Below, piece by piece: positions 1-8,196 of a stretch of 45,354 bases of DNA. The notes beneath the pieces were generated by a model. It worked only from the letters and a program-made list of their open reading frames with translations. It had not been told where the DNA came from and made no database searches. Where the stretch lies: positions 1 through 45,354 of the forward strand of contig JAITRE010000031.1 in assembly GCA_031288555.1 (NCBI GenBank). Direction: 5' to 3'. Both the position numbers and the translations under genes were made by a program. Within the stretch, counting starts at the first letter, position 1, and each line of letters starts with the position of its first letter. Origin of the DNA: Oscillospiraceae bacterium (GTDB lineage Bacteria; Bacillota; Clostridia; Oscillospirales; Acutalibacteraceae).

Positions 1-123
1 CTTTTGCTAGAAGAAATAGGGCGTTTTGAAAGATTAATAGATAGTGAGAATTATTTTATATTAAGTTCTGAAAAATATATTGAAAACATTAAAAGTGATT
101 ATGAATTTTTAAAAAGTCAATAA
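1..123 (+). CDS. C-terminal end of an unknown protein (partial, 5' end outside window)
   Basis: Frame 1 is open from the first base to a TAA at 121-123 and encodes about 40 residues ending in FLKSQ. The codon mix (GAA-rich, few rare codons) and the Glu/Ile/Lys/Tyr-rich, helix-like peptide look like the tail of a real gene rather than chance. It converges on rplA, with about 190 bp between the two stop codons. I do not recognise the family and too little is present to assign a function. It occupies the place where rplJ-rplL often lie relative to rplK-rplA in Firmicutes, but on the opposite strand. Confidence 0.6.
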   Translation, partial: LLLEEIGRFERLIDSENYFILSSEKYIENIKSDYEFLKSQ

Positions 124-189
124 ATGAGCAGTAAATCTAAAAGTAATTAAATTTTGCCTAAATTTTTTATGAACAAATCATCTTCACAA

Positions 190-217
190 AAATAAAAACT
201 ACCTTGCTTTGAGTAGT
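190..217 (-). terminator. Weak intrinsic terminator after rplA
   Basis: Read on the minus strand, ACTAC pairs with GTAGT around a 10-nt loop (198-202 with 213-217) and is followed by TTTTTATTTTT. It lies about 90 nt past the rplA stop, so it probably ends the rpmG-to-rplA transcript. The stem is only 5 bp, hence the moderate confidence. Confidence 0.45.
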
Positions 218-309
218 CTTATTTTAAAAATATAATCTATTTTTACAGCTTTTAAAAATCTAGCAAACAATTTAACAAATAAAAAATAAAAACAAACACT
301 TTTAGTTTT

Positions 310-1017
310 TTAATTATAAACAGCCTGTTCTACTTTGCTAGAAGAAACTTTAACACAAGGACCCATAGTAGAAGCTAAAGCACAAGATTTTATATACCGC
401 CCTTTAGTCGCTTTAGGCTTTGCTTTTATAATCGCTCCCATAAGAGCAGAAAAATTTTCAAAAATTCTTTCATTGCCAAAAGAAACTTTCCCTATAGGGC
501 AATGAATTATGTTGGTTTTGTCAAGACGATACTCTATCTTTCCGCCTTTAGCGTCTTTAACAGCTTTTGACACATCTGTAGTAACTGTTCCAGATTTTGG
601 ATTTGGCATTAAACCTTTTGGACCTAACACTTTTCCCAAACGACCAACTATTCTCATCATGTCTGGAGTAGTAATCATCACATTAAAATCTACCCAACCT
701 TCGTTTTGAATTTTATCTGCTAAATCTTCTTCCCCTACAAAATCGGCACCAGATTCTTTTGCAAGTTTCTGATTTTCCCCTTTACATATAACTAAAACTC
801 GTATATTTCTACCAGTTCCATTTGGCAACACAACAACACCCCGAACTTGTTGGTCAGCGTGCCTTGAATCAACACCTAATCTTACATGAACTTCAACGGT
901 TTCATCAAAATTTGCTTTAGCCGTTTGCAAACAAAGCTTTACAGCTTCGTTAGCATCATAAAACACAGATTTATCAATCAAACTCAAACTTTCAATATAT
1001 TTTTTACTACGCTTCAT
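310..1017 (-). CDS. rplA: 50S ribosomal protein L1
   Basis: Ribosomal protein L1 binds 23S rRNA in the mobile L1 stalk that handles E-site tRNA release, and in many bacteria it represses its own rplK-rplA mRNA. The product has 235 residues, the normal L1 length. Recognisable L1 stretches include the [20 protein letters not shown] region near the middle and the C-terminal [12 protein letters not shown]. The frame is open further upstream (to 1053), but I chose ATG 1017 because GAGAGAGG lies 5 nt before it and the protein then starts MKRSKKY, as usual for L1. It follows rplK in the same operon. Notably no rplJ or rplL follows: a terminator-like hairpin and a convergent gene come next. Confidence 0.97.
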   Translation of the reverse strand: MKRSKKYIESLSLIDKSVFYDANEAVKLCLQTAKANFDETVEVHVRLGVDSRHADQQVRGVVVLPNGTGRNIRVLVICKGENQKLAKESGADFVGEEDLADKIQNEGWVDFNVMITTPDMMRIVGRLGKVLGPKGLMPNPKSGTVTTDVSKAVKDAKGGKIEYRLDKTNIIHCPIGKVSFGNERIFENFSALMGAIIKAKPKATKGRYIKSCALASTMGPCVKVSSSKVEQAVYN

Positions 1018-1053
1018 AAAAACCTCTCTCTTTATATTTACGCACTTGCACAT

Positions 1054-1482
1054 TTAAGAAACAACTTCCACTCCCATGCTACGTGCTGTTCCTGAAATCA
1101 TACTAATAGCAGCATCGATGCTGGCAGCATTAAGATCTCGCATTTTTTGCTCAGCTATTTTTTTAACCTGCTCGATAGTAATTTTAGACACCTTTTTTTT
1201 ATTAGATTCAGGAGAACCACTTTTAATGTTACAAGCTTTTTTTATCAACACTGAGGCGGGAGGTGTTTTTGTAACAAAAGTAAAAGACCTATCAGAATAA
1301 ACAGATATAATAACAGGGATTATTAAACCGATATCATCTTTAGTACGATCATTAAATTGTTTGGTAAATTCCACAATATTAACACCATGCTGGCCAAGAG
1401 CCGGGCCAACAGGAGGAGCAGGAGTTGCTTTTCCAGCTGGTATTTGTAATTTTATAAGCCCTACTATTTTTTGTTTAGCCAA
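1054..1482 (-). CDS. rplK: 50S ribosomal protein L11 (TTG start)
   Basis: L11 binds the GTPase-associated region of 23S rRNA and takes part in factor binding and the stringent response. The 142-residue product is full length: the N-terminal domain carries the proline-rich [19 protein letters not shown] stretch, and the C-terminal domain ends with the usual [13 protein letters not shown] tail. The start is TTG (1480-1482), preceded by AGAGAGG about 11 nt upstream; no in-frame ATG is placed better. It lies between nusG and rplA, the standard order in Bacteria. Confidence 0.97.
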   Translation of the reverse strand: MAKQKIVGLIKLQIPAGKATPAPPVGPALGQHGVNIVEFTKQFNDRTKDDIGLIIPVIISVYSDRSFTFVTKTPPASVLIKKACNIKSGSPESNKKKVSKITIEQVKKIAEQKMRDLNAASIDAAISMISGTARSMGVEVVS

Positions 1483-1506
1483 TTTATATGCAACCTCTCT
1501 TTTAAA

Positions 1507-2034
1507 TTAATATTCAACAACTTGAACTTGATTAAGTTCCAATTCCACCGGCGTTTCTCTTCCAAACATCGAAACAGTAACTAAAACATAATTTTTATCT
1601 TTTTCAAGTTTACTCACTACACCAACAAAATCTTCAAGCGGACCATCTGTTATTTGAACAGAATCGCCAACATTGTAAGAAACCTCAATAATTTTCTTTT
1701 TACAAAAACCAAATTTCTTAACTTCATCTTCAGTCAAAGGAGTAGGTCTTGTCGAAGAACCAACAAAACCATTGCATCCTTTCACACTGCGTATAACATG
1801 CCAGGTATCGTCATTAAGTACCATTTTTATTAGTATATATCCAGGAAAAATCTTGCGCTCGACTTCACGCTTTTTATTATCTTTAATTTCTGATACAATT
1901 TGGGTCGGGATAAAAACTTCGTGAAAATAATCTTTAAGCCCTCTAATCTCAACTATTTTTTCAAGACTAGAAACAACTTTATTTTCATAGCCCGAATAAG
2001 TATGGATGATATACCAGTTTGCTTCTTCTTGCAA
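1507..2034 (-). CDS. nusG: Transcription termination/antitermination factor NusG (TTG start)
   Basis: NusG binds RNA polymerase through its NGN domain and couples it to Rho or ribosomal S10 through a C-terminal KOW domain. The protein has 175 residues: NGN at about 5-115 (WYIIHTYSGYENKV at the start) and KOW at about 122-170 (QITDGPLEDFVGVV). The open frame reaches back to 2100, but that extra part overlaps secE. I chose TTG at 2034 because GGGGTGAT, close to the ideal ribosome-binding sequence, ends 3 nt before it and is formed by the last codons and the stop of secE. This implies translational coupling with secE. Confidence 0.95.
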   Translation of the reverse strand: MQEEANWYIIHTYSGYENKVVSSLEKIVEIRGLKDYFHEVFIPTQIVSEIKDNKKREVERKIFPGYILIKMVLNDDTWHVIRSVKGCNGFVGSSTRPTPLTEDEVKKFGFCKKKIIEVSYNVGDSVQITDGPLEDFVGVVSKLEKDKNYVLVTVSMFGRETPVELELNQVQVVEY

Positions 2035-2038
2035 CGCA

Positions 2039-2251
2039 TCACCCCATTTCCATAAACCTTTTAAATAACTCGCCAAAAGCTTTGTCAAATATAAAAACAA
2101 AAGTTCCCATAATAACTATAGACACTAAAACTGTGCAAGTATTCCTAAGCGCATCTTTTCTACTCGGCCAAACAATTTTCTTTATTTCATTTTTAAGATC
2201 AGAAAAATATTTTCCAATTCCTCCAGATGATTTTGTACTTGAATCAGCCAT
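2039..2251 (-). CDS. secE: Preprotein translocase subunit SecE
   Basis: SecE is the small essential clamp of the SecYEG channel in the cytoplasmic membrane. The 70-residue product is the short Gram-positive type, with one membrane segment (about 43-63) after the conserved cytoplasmic amphipathic region LKNEIKKIVWPSRKDA. ATG 2251 is preferred over the upstream in-frame TTG because GGAGG lies 5 nt before it. The stop codon is TGA, which together with the CCA-anticodon tRNA-Trp argues that UGA is a stop in this organism. It lies between rpmG and nusG. Confidence 0.95.
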   Translation of the reverse strand: MADSSTKSSGGIGKYFSDLKNEIKKIVWPSRKDALRNTCTVLVSIVIMGTFVFIFDKAFGELFKRFMEMG

Positions 2252-2374
2252 AAAAACCTCCAAAACACACTTGCAATTTTAATTTATGATTTTATACACA
2301 AAATATATTTTTACTGATCTCACTTTAAACTTTTGAACTTTTATAAATAAAATTTAAAATTATCAAATAAAAAA

Positions 2375-2524
2375 TTACTTAGTTTCTCTTTGTAAAGTGT
2401 GCTTTCTGCAAAACCTACAATATTTCTTCATTTCTAATCTTTCTTTAGCTTTATTCCTAGTTGTATCATATGCTCTATTTCTACATTCAAGACACGCAAG
2501 CGTTACTTTCACCCTCACATTCAT
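2375..2524 (-). CDS. rpmG: 50S ribosomal protein L33, zinc-ribbon form
   Basis: This is a 49-residue ORF. The translation starts [14 protein letters not shown] and contains two CxxC pairs (CLEC and CRFC) spaced as in the zinc-binding form of L33, with the usual basic C-terminus. L33 sits near the E site of the large subunit. ATG 2522-2524 has AGAAGG a few nucleotides upstream. It is the first gene of the rpmG-secE-nusG-rplK-rplA run, the usual Firmicute order, and a sigma-A-like promoter lies about 65 bp upstream. Confidence 0.95.
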   Translation of the reverse strand: MNVRVKVTLACLECRNRAYDTTRNKAKERLEMKKYCRFCRKHTLQRETK

Positions 2525-2587
2525 TACCTTCTTACTTTAAAAATTAAAAACTTTTTAATTCATTTAAAATCTGCACAACTTACTTTT

Positions 2588-2617
2588 ACTATACTATAAA
2601 AAAATCCCAAAAGTCAA
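2588..2617 (-). promoter_or_regulatory. Sigma-A-like promoter of the rpmG-secE-nusG-rplKA operon
   Basis: On the minus strand TTGACT (2617-2612) is separated by 18 nt from TATAGT (2593-2588). Transcription would start near 2580, giving a leader of about 55 nt before rpmG. The spoVAE stop lies only about 28 bp upstream of the -35. Confidence 0.7.
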
Positions 2618-2644
2618 TAAAATAAAAAACCTAATAAAACATTT

Positions 2645-3001
2645 TTAATTTTTGTCTGAAGGTTTTGAAAGTAACGCCGCTAAATATCCAAAAAAAACAG
2701 CCGAAGCAATCCCGGCAGCAGCAGAAATTGTGCCTCCTGTCAAAATTCCTATCATACCCTTTTCTTTAATAATTTTAACTGTTCCTTTAGCCATAGTGTA
2801 ACCAAAACCTGTAAGAGGAACTGTTGCACCTGCCCCAGACATTTTAACAAGCGGCTCATACACCCCTATTCCTGTTAAAACTACTCCGAGAGTTACAAAT
2901 AAAACAAGTACATCTGCTGGGGTTAAGTTTGTACAATCTATTAATATTTGTCCAATCACACAAATTAATCCTCCAACAATAAAAGCACTAAGAAGCTGCA
3001 T
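2645..3001 (-). CDS. spoVAE: Stage V sporulation protein AE (SpoVAE/SpoVAEb type)
   Basis: SpoVA proteins form the inner-membrane channel that moves dipicolinic acid into the forespore and releases it at germination. The product is 118 residues, with about four hydrophobic segments and the glycine-rich stretches GAGATVPLTGFGYTMAKG and GILTGGTISAAAGIASA typical of SpoVAE. ATG 3001 has GAGGTG a few bases upstream. SpoVAE is normally in a spoVAC-spoVAD-spoVAE operon; here neither partner is adjacent. Upstream is a 700-bp gene-free gap and downstream is rpmG on the same strand. Partners may be encoded elsewhere or be lost. Confidence 0.9.
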   Translation of the reverse strand: MQLLSAFIVGGLICVIGQILIDCTNLTPADVLVLFVTLGVVLTGIGVYEPLVKMSGAGATVPLTGFGYTMAKGTVKIIKEKGMIGILTGGTISAAAGIASAVFFGYLAALLSKPSDKN

Positions 3002-3716
3002 AAAACACCTCTAAACATTTGCATAACTTTTTAAAAATGTTGTATATTGACAGTATTAACAAACAAAATAATATTTATTCAACGAGTAAGCTTACTTTTA
3101 CTTTACCGAAAATAACTTAATAAATTTAAAGTTAAATTTTTTAAAATAAGCAAAATAAAATCACTGCAAAAATGTTTGCAAATTTTTAGCAGATTTAAAA
3201 AATCAAAAAACACCTTTAATTGAACACGTTTTTTGTATGTGAGAAAATATAAAAAATAAATTTACATAAAAAATAATGCTTTAAAATGTTAAAAACATCG
3301 AAAGCATTTTAATTTTTTAAAATATATTATTAGTTTTTTTATCAAAAAACTTTATATAAAAAATCAAATTAACTTAAAAAATACTTTAAAATCAAAAAGT
3401 CAAACTAAAATCTACTATTAAAATTTTAAATATAGGCTTAAAAATCATTTAAAATAACTTTAAAAGTTTTAAAAAATTTAAATAAATAATAATTTTCAAA
3501 ACAAATACACTTATTTTGATAAATAAACTAATAAAACCAATTTTGCCTTGTTTGCAAAAAATTCATAATTTCTATTTAAAAATTTAAAAAAATTTCCACA
3601 AAACATCTCACAACAACTAAGTTTTTTATTTTAAAATAATAATGTGCCTTGGAAAAATAAAAAATCCACTTTTAAAAAGGCACAAAAATTTAAAAGATTG
3701 GAGGAAAGCTTTTCAT
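3002..3716. other. Gene-free AT-rich gap between divergent spoVAE and the response regulator
   Basis: No ORF with a ribosome-binding site was seen on either strand. The stretch is almost entirely A+T and holds one clear structure, the hairpin at 3275-3318 annotated separately, and a smaller one (TGCAAA/TTTGCA, 3165-3180). Because both flanking genes point outwards, it must contain their promoters, but I could not place either with confidence. Confidence 0.6.
3275..3318 (+). terminator. Orphan terminator-like hairpin, possibly bidirectional
   Basis: AATGCTTT (3275-3282) pairs with AAAGCATT (3301-3308), with an inner ATGTT/AACAT stem (3286-3290 with 3294-3298), followed by TTAATTTTTT. On the minus strand it is followed by ATTTTTT too. 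No gene runs into it from either side, since the flanking genes diverge. Confidence 0.55.
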
Positions 3717-4409
3717 ATGGAAAAAATTCTAGTAGTAGATGATGACAAAAATATATGCGAAATTCTACGTCTTTATATACAAAAAGAAGGATTTAACGTA
3801 ATTGTTGCAAATGATGGAATTGAAGCTATACGAAAATTTGAATCTGAAAGTCCTCATCTGATAGTACTAGATATAATGATTCCAAAGCTAGATGGATGGC
3901 AAGTTTGCAATGAAATAAGAAAAAAATCTAACATACCAATTATAATGTTAACAGCAAAAAGCGAAGTTTTTGATAAAGTTCTTGGTTTAAGTTTAGGTGC
4001 CGATGATTATCTACCAAAGCCATTTGAATCAAAAGAGTTAGTGGCAAGAATAAAAGCGGTTTTGAGAAGAAATAAAAATAACACTCAAGAAACATCTAAG
4101 AAGCAAAAAGAAATAAGCTATGAAAATATTGTTATTAATTTGTCAACTTATGAGCTTATTTTAAATAAAAAGAATATAGACATACCTCCAAAAGAAATAC
4201 AGCTTTTATTTTTCCTTGCTTCTAATCCTAATTGTGTTTTTACACGTGAAAAACTTTTAAACGAAATATGGGGATTTGATTGTTATGGGGACACACGCAC
4301 GATTGATGTGCATATAAAAAGACTACGTGAAAAAATAGAAGGTGCATCTAATAAATGGTCGCTCAAAACTGTTTGGGGAATAGGGTATAAATTTGAGGTT
4401 AAAAAATGA
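3717..4409 (+). CDS. OmpR/PhoB-family two-component response regulator
   Basis: This is a DNA-binding response regulator, phosphorylated by the kinase encoded just downstream. With ATG 3717 as start it has 230 residues. The receiver domain (about 2-118) has the acidic pair in VVDDD, phosphoacceptor Asp52 (IVLDIMIP), Thr79 and Lys101 (LPKPF). The winged-helix domain (about 130-228) contains RTIDVHIKRLREKIEG and the wing VWGIGYKFEV. The open frame extends back to 3642, but GGAGG at 3700-3704 and the standard MEKILVVDD beginning support 3717, although the 12-nt spacing is long. The stop overlaps the kinase start by 4 nt (ATGA). The target genes are unknown; the htrA-like gene in the same operon suggests envelope stress. 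Confidence 0.93.
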   Translation: MEKILVVDDDKNICEILRLYIQKEGFNVIVANDGIEAIRKFESESPHLIVLDIMIPKLDGWQVCNEIRKKSNIPIIMLTAKSEVFDKVLGLSLGADDYLPKPFESKELVARIKAVLRRNKNNTQETSKKQKEISYENIVINLSTYELILNKKNIDIPPKEIQLLFFLASNPNCVFTREKLLNEIWGFDCYGDTRTIDVHIKRLREKIEGASNKWSLKTVWGIGYKFEVKK

Positions 4410-5857
4410 AAAATACCCTCTTTAAAAAATATCTTGCCACAAATTTGTTAATGGTTGTATTGAGTTTTTTTATACTTGGAATTATGCTAATTACATCAAT
4501 AACTAATTACTGGGAAGAGGAGAAAAAAGATCTTTTAACAAAAAATGCTTTAAACATAACTTACATGGTGCAGAAGAATAGTGGCAGTTTAAATGGGAAA
4601 ATGTATGTTGATGCATCACTTATAAAAGGAATTTTAGCGGTGTTTTCTAAAAATATTGACGCTGACATTATTGTGGCTAATGAAGAAGGCGAAATAATAA
4701 TTTCTTCATTTGATAACGAAAATCTAGTAAAAAATAAATTTCTACCTTTTCAATTGATGCAAGAAGCTTTAAACGGCACATATTCAGGAATAAATAATTT
4801 CGGAGGAATTTATAAATATGGTTGCTATGGTGTAGGAGTTCCGTTAACAGCTGAGCCTGAAAATAAAACTAAAATAGGCGCTGTATTTACAATAACAGAT
4901 ACGGAACGCATAGAAAATTTTCGCTTACGTTCTTTTAAAACATTTTCATTCGCAATATTAATAGCTTTTCTAATATCACTGTTTTCAACAGGATTAATAT
5001 CTTATAAAATGACAAAGCCATTAAAAGAAATGTCAATTGCAGCACGACAGTTTGGAGGTGGAAACTTTAAAAAGCGAGTTCCTATTACAAGTAATGATGA
5101 AATAGGGCAATTAGCCGTGGCTTTCAACAACATGGCAAATTCACTTAGCCTTTCTGAAAATGTTAGAAGAAGTTTTATTGCTAATGTATCTCATGAACTT
5201 AAAACACCAATGACAGTAATTTCTGGATTTGTAGACGGAATTTTAGACGGTACAATTGAAAATAAAATGCAAAATCATTATCTAAAAATAGTATCGGGTG
5301 AAATAAAAAGACTTTCAAGACTAGTAACTTCAATGCTTGAACTTTCTCGCATTGAAAAAGAAGAAATTAAATTTAACAAGAAACCTTTTAATATAAACAA
5401 AGTTCTTTATAAAGTAATATCTAGTTTTCAAAAAGAAATAATAAAAAAAGAAATAAAAATAGAAGATGTTAATCAAAAAGAAAAATTGTTTATAAACGCT
5501 AATGAAGATGCTATTCATCAAGTAATTTATAACCTTGTTGAAAATGCTGTGAAATTTACCGAAAAAAATGGTTTTATCCATTTTAGAATACAAAACGCCT
5601 CTGATAGAATAAACTTTTGTATAAGAAATACTGGAAAAGGTGTAAGCGAATCTGAGATAAATCTTATATTTGATAAATTTTATAAAACAGACAGCTCAAG
5701 AAGCATTGATAAAAACGGCGTTGGACTTGGGCTTTACATTGTAAAAACAATTATTAGACTTCATGGAGGAGATATTTTAGCAAAGAGTGAAGAGGGCAAA
5801 TACTGCGAATTTAATTTTTGGATACCTAAAAAATATAACACAAGGGAGAAAATATAA
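4406..5857 (+). CDS. Membrane sensor histidine kinase (HAMP-HisKA-HATPase)
   Basis: This is the sensor partner of the preceding response regulator. In the 483 residues there is a first membrane segment (about 11-31), an extracytoplasmic sensor region of about 145 residues, a second membrane segment (about 178-199), HAMP (about 200-252), the dimerisation/phosphoacceptor domain with His263 in VSHELKTP, and an ATPase domain with the N box (NLVENAVKF) and G boxes (NTGKGV, GVGLGLYIV). Start ATG 4406 overlaps the regulator stop, and the gene's own TAA overlaps the start of the protease gene by 1 nt, so all three are translationally linked. The signal sensed cannot be read from the sequence. Confidence 0.95.
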   Translation: MKNTLFKKYLATNLLMVVLSFFILGIMLITSITNYWEEEKKDLLTKNALNITYMVQKNSGSLNGKMYVDASLIKGILAVFSKNIDADIIVANEEGEIIISSFDNENLVKNKFLPFQLMQEALNGTYSGINNFGGIYKYGCYGVGVPLTAEPENKTKIGAVFTITDTERIENFRLRSFKTFSFAILIAFLISLFSTGLISYKMTKPLKEMSIAARQFGGGNFKKRVPITSNDEIGQLAVAFNNMANSLSLSENVRRSFIANVSHELKTPMTVISGFVDGILDGTIENKMQNHYLKIVSGEIKRLSRLVTSMLELSRIEKEEIKFNKKPFNINKVLYKVISSFQKEIIKKEIKIEDVNQKEKLFINANEDAIHQVIYNLVENAVKFTEKNGFIHFRIQNASDRINFCIRNTGKGVSESEINLIFDKFYKTDSSRSIDKNGVGLGLYIVKTIIRLHGGDILAKSEEGKYCEFNFWIPKKYNTREKI

Positions 5858-7353
5858 TGAAAAATAGAGAAGATTCTTTTAACCCAAAAGATTTCAAGGA
5901 CGAAAAATATGAAGATTTTGAAAACTATCAAGGAGAAAATCCTTTCGAAAATAATAATAACAACTGGAACACAATTTATAAAACAAACTCAAGACAACAA
6001 AATAATCAAATACCAAATGGGGAATACAATTTTTCTTACAGAAGAAAAAACAATCAAAACGCTTGGGGAGAACAAAATAACCCCGTTTACTCAAGTCCAA
6101 TAGATTCGTCAACTATCTCCAAAAAACCTAAAAACTTTGCAGGTGCAAAATTCTTTTTGGTAACTATAAGTTCGTTGCTCGCACTTTTAGGAGTTGCTTT
6201 TTTAGCGTACAAACTTTCTGATCCAAATTCATTAACTGAACCAAAAGATTTAGATACTCAAAACCAAAATATTCCGCAAGTAGAAGTAAAAAATAGAACT
6301 GGAGACGAAGAAAGTATTAGTCCTGCGCAAATATTTGACAAATGCGCTGAATCAATATTGGGAATAGAAGTATACCAAAACGACATTTCAAACTTTTCGC
6401 TTGAAGAATCTGGAGGAACATCGTCATCTTGGGGATCGGGAGTTGTTTTTAGTATAGCGGGAGACAAAGTTTATTTTATAACAAATGCACACGTTGTAGG
6501 AAACTCAAAAAATGTCACTGTTGAAGTGACTACTAAACAAGGAACAAAATTTACAAAAATAAAAGTTATAGGAATTGACCAAAAAACAGATTTAGCCGTT
6601 CTTGAATGCGACCCAAGCGAACATTCAGATTACAAATTTGTTCCAATAGAGTTTGGAAACTCAAAGCAAGTAAAAACTGGGGAACAAGTTTTTGTTATAG
6701 GAAATCCGCAGGGCCAAAATTTTTCGCATTCTATAACAGACGGAATAATTTCCGCTTTAGACCGAAAGCTAGACCCTGCTTCGCCTGCATTTATACAAAC
6801 AAATGCTACAATGAATAGCGGAAACTCTGGTGGAGGAGCCTTTGATTCAATGGGTAGATTTATAGGAATGCCTTGTAGAAAACTTACAGGAACTGGCGTT
6901 GAAGGAATGGGGTTTTTAATCGCTAGTAACGATATAATATCTGTAACAGAATCTTTGTTAAAACAAGGATACGTAAGCAGACCTATGCTTGGCATAACGC
7001 CCAAATTTATAAACCCACTTCTTGCACAAAAATTTTCAATTAAAATAGGAGTAATGATAGTCTCGATAAATGAAAATAGCAATCTTCCTGGCGTGGGAGT
7101 TAGAGCAAAAGACATAATCACTAAAGTAAATGACAAAGAAATAAAAGCTATAGAGGATCTTTATGAGGAAATTAAAAAATTTCAAATAGGAGATAAAATA
7201 AAGCTTAACATTTTTAGACCCGGGTCAGAAAGAATGCAACAACCAAGCAATGAATTTGAAGTTGTAGTTACACTTAGCGAAGAAAAAGGTACTCAACAAT
7301 CTTCACAACAACAAACTCCTCAACCACAACAACCCTCAGAAGAAAGATGGTAA
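5857..7353 (+). CDS. Membrane-anchored HtrA/DegP-type serine protease with one PDZ domain
   Basis: The protein (498 residues) has an unusually long Asn/Gln-rich cytoplasmic N-terminus (1-95), one membrane segment (about 97-118), a trypsin-like protease domain outside the membrane and one PDZ domain (about 370-455). The catalytic triad can be read: His212 (TNAHVVG), Asp245 (KTDLAVL) and Ser324 (SGNSGGGAF). The C-terminus is a Gln/Pro-rich tail. Such HtrA proteins degrade or refold damaged exported proteins. It overlaps the kinase stop by 1 nt and ends in a strong terminator, so it is the last gene of a three-gene operon and is probably controlled by, or feeds back on, the two-component system. 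Confidence 0.94.
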   Translation: MKNREDSFNPKDFKDEKYEDFENYQGENPFENNNNNWNTIYKTNSRQQNNQIPNGEYNFSYRRKNNQNAWGEQNNPVYSSPIDSSTISKKPKNFAGAKFFLVTISSLLALLGVAFLAYKLSDPNSLTEPKDLDTQNQNIPQVEVKNRTGDEESISPAQIFDKCAESILGIEVYQNDISNFSLEESGGTSSSWGSGVVFSIAGDKVYFITNAHVVGNSKNVTVEVTTKQGTKFTKIKVIGIDQKTDLAVLECDPSEHSDYKFVPIEFGNSKQVKTGEQVFVIGNPQGQNFSHSITDGIISALDRKLDPASPAFIQTNATMNSGNSGGGAFDSMGRFIGMPCRKLTGTGVEGMGFLIASNDIISVTESLLKQGYVSRPMLGITPKFINPLLAQKFSIKIGVMIVSINENSNLPGVGVRAKDIITKVNDKEIKAIEDLYEEIKKFQIGDKIKLNIFRPGSERMQQPSNEFEVVVTLSEEKGTQQSSQQQTPQPQQPSEERW

Positions 7354-7363
7354 ATTTAAATTT

Positions 7364-7395
7364 ATGAGTGCTTAAAAGGCACTCATTGGTTTTTT
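7364..7395 (+). terminator. Strong intrinsic terminator after the htrA-like gene
   Basis: ATGAGTGC (7364-7371) pairs perfectly with GCACTCAT (7379-7386) around a 7-nt loop and is followed by TGG and a run of T. Confidence 0.92.
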
Positions 7396-7570
7396 AATTT
7401 ATTTGATACATTATTTTAAATTTTTAAAACTATAAATTCACTAAATTTCTGCAAAAACAATATACTGAAAAAGGAAGTAAAACTTAAATTATAGTTAAAA
7501 ACTTGTAAATTACAACACATGTTAAAAAATTTTAAAATACTATGAATCCCTAAAAAATAAATAACATAGT

Positions 7571-7600
7571 TTGACTTTTATATAGAAAACAATATATAAT
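7571..7600 (+). promoter_or_regulatory. Strong sigma-A-like promoter with no protein gene behind it
   Basis: TTGACT (7571-7576), an 18-nt spacer and a perfect TATAAT (7595-7600). The expected start point, near 7607, is the first base of the hairpin at 7607-7650. The next ORF (mazF) begins 590 bp downstream and has its own promoter. Confidence 0.75.
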
Positions 7601-7606
7601 TAAAGT

Positions 7607-7650
7607 GAAGTTTAATTATATTGCTTGATAAAATTTAGCAATGAAACTTC
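7607..7650 (+). ncRNA. Candidate small RNA or leader beginning with a nested hairpin
   Basis: GAAGTTT (7607-7613) pairs with AAACTTC (7644-7650), and within it ATTGCT (7620-7625) pairs with AGCAAT (7637-7642). This gives a two-tier stem with an asymmetric internal loop, placed where transcription from the 7571-7600 promoter should begin. The 3' end is uncertain: possible ends are the T run at 7697-7703 or the hairpins near 7753-7779 and 7809-7830. It shows none of the conserved core motifs of RNase P RNA, tmRNA or SRP RNA that I know. Identity unknown. Confidence 0.45.
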
Positions 7651-8144
7651 GTTACTTAACTAATATTAAACTTTATGGTAATAATACTTAAAATAATTTT
7701 TTTAGAAAAAAATTTAAAATAATGATATTGTGTCGTGATTTACTTAAAAACAAAAAGCTTTGTTTTGGCTTTAGCTTTTCTTAAAATTTAAGATTAAATG
7801 TTCTTAGGATCATTAATTTAAATGATTTTTAAATTTCGGTCTTTGTAAAAAATTTTTAATCGGTAAATGTACAATATGGCTACGCTCAATAGCACATTAT
7901 ATTTTAAGGCTTGTATTTACTAAAAAGGAAAAACACTGCTAAAGTTTATTTTAAAGTATTTGATATTTTAAAATGAAACCATGTTATACTTAACTTAATT
8001 AAGTTTTAAATTAGAAATTTTTGAAAACTATTTTATTAATGAAGTAATTTAGAGTCATTTTTTCTTTTAAAAAATTTAAAACTTAATTTAGAATTTAAAA
8101 ACAATAAATACTTTTAAAGCCAAAGTGAATAAAATCTTGCGTTA

Positions 8145-8173
8145 TTGACAAAAATAATACTATAAAATAATAT
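8145..8173 (+). promoter_or_regulatory. Sigma-A-like promoter of mazF
   Basis: TTGACA (8145-8150), 17-nt spacer, TAATAT (8168-8173). Transcription would start near 8180, leaving a very short leader before the ribosome-binding site at 8183-8188. Confidence 0.7.
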
Positions 8174-8196
8174 CAAAAATTCGGAGAGTGGAAATT

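Larger units (their letters stand above)
7396..8196. other. Gene-free stretch upstream of mazF
   Basis: No protein gene was recognised on either strand. In particular there is no ORF of antitoxin size before mazF. The stretch holds a strong promoter with a nested hairpin (7571-7650), later hairpins (AAAAGCT/AGCTTTT at 7753-7779 and ATCATT/AATGAT at 7809-7826 followed by TTTT) that could end a transcript, a palindrome AACTTAATTAAGTT at 7992-8005, and the mazF promoter at 8145-8173. Confidence 0.6.

Noticed and set aside
1746..1756. A perfect 0A-like TGTCGAA inside nusG, and TTCGACA at 35236-35242
   Set aside because: Both lie inside coding sequence without a promoter nearby; chance matches to a 7-mer are expected in 45 kb.
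2039..2041. Possible reassignment of UGA to Trp, considered because the genome is AT-rich and may be reduced
   Set aside because: secE ends cleanly with TGA at the normal length, and tRNA-Trp has anticodon CCA, which reads UGG only; no UCA-anticodon tRNA-Trp was seen.
2542..2560. AATTAAAAA-C-TTTTTAATT inverted repeat in the rpmG leader
   Set aside because: It is pure A/T with a 1-nt centre; such repeats recur across the window and give no specific signal.
6630..7136. Antisense ORF of 168 codons inside the htrA-like gene
   Set aside because: It is fully overlapped by an unmistakable protease gene with catalytic residues on the other strand; the antisense product matches nothing.
7607..7900. 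The candidate RNA as RNase P RNA, tmRNA or SRP RNA
   Set aside because: I looked for the RNase P conserved region (GAGGAAAGTCC-like), a tRNA-like T-arm for tmRNA and the SRP tip sequence, and found none.
7864..7935. A short ORF starting ATGGCTACGCTC in the gap before mazF, as a possible antitoxin
   Set aside because: It has about 15 codons and no ribosome-binding site; too short for an antitoxin.
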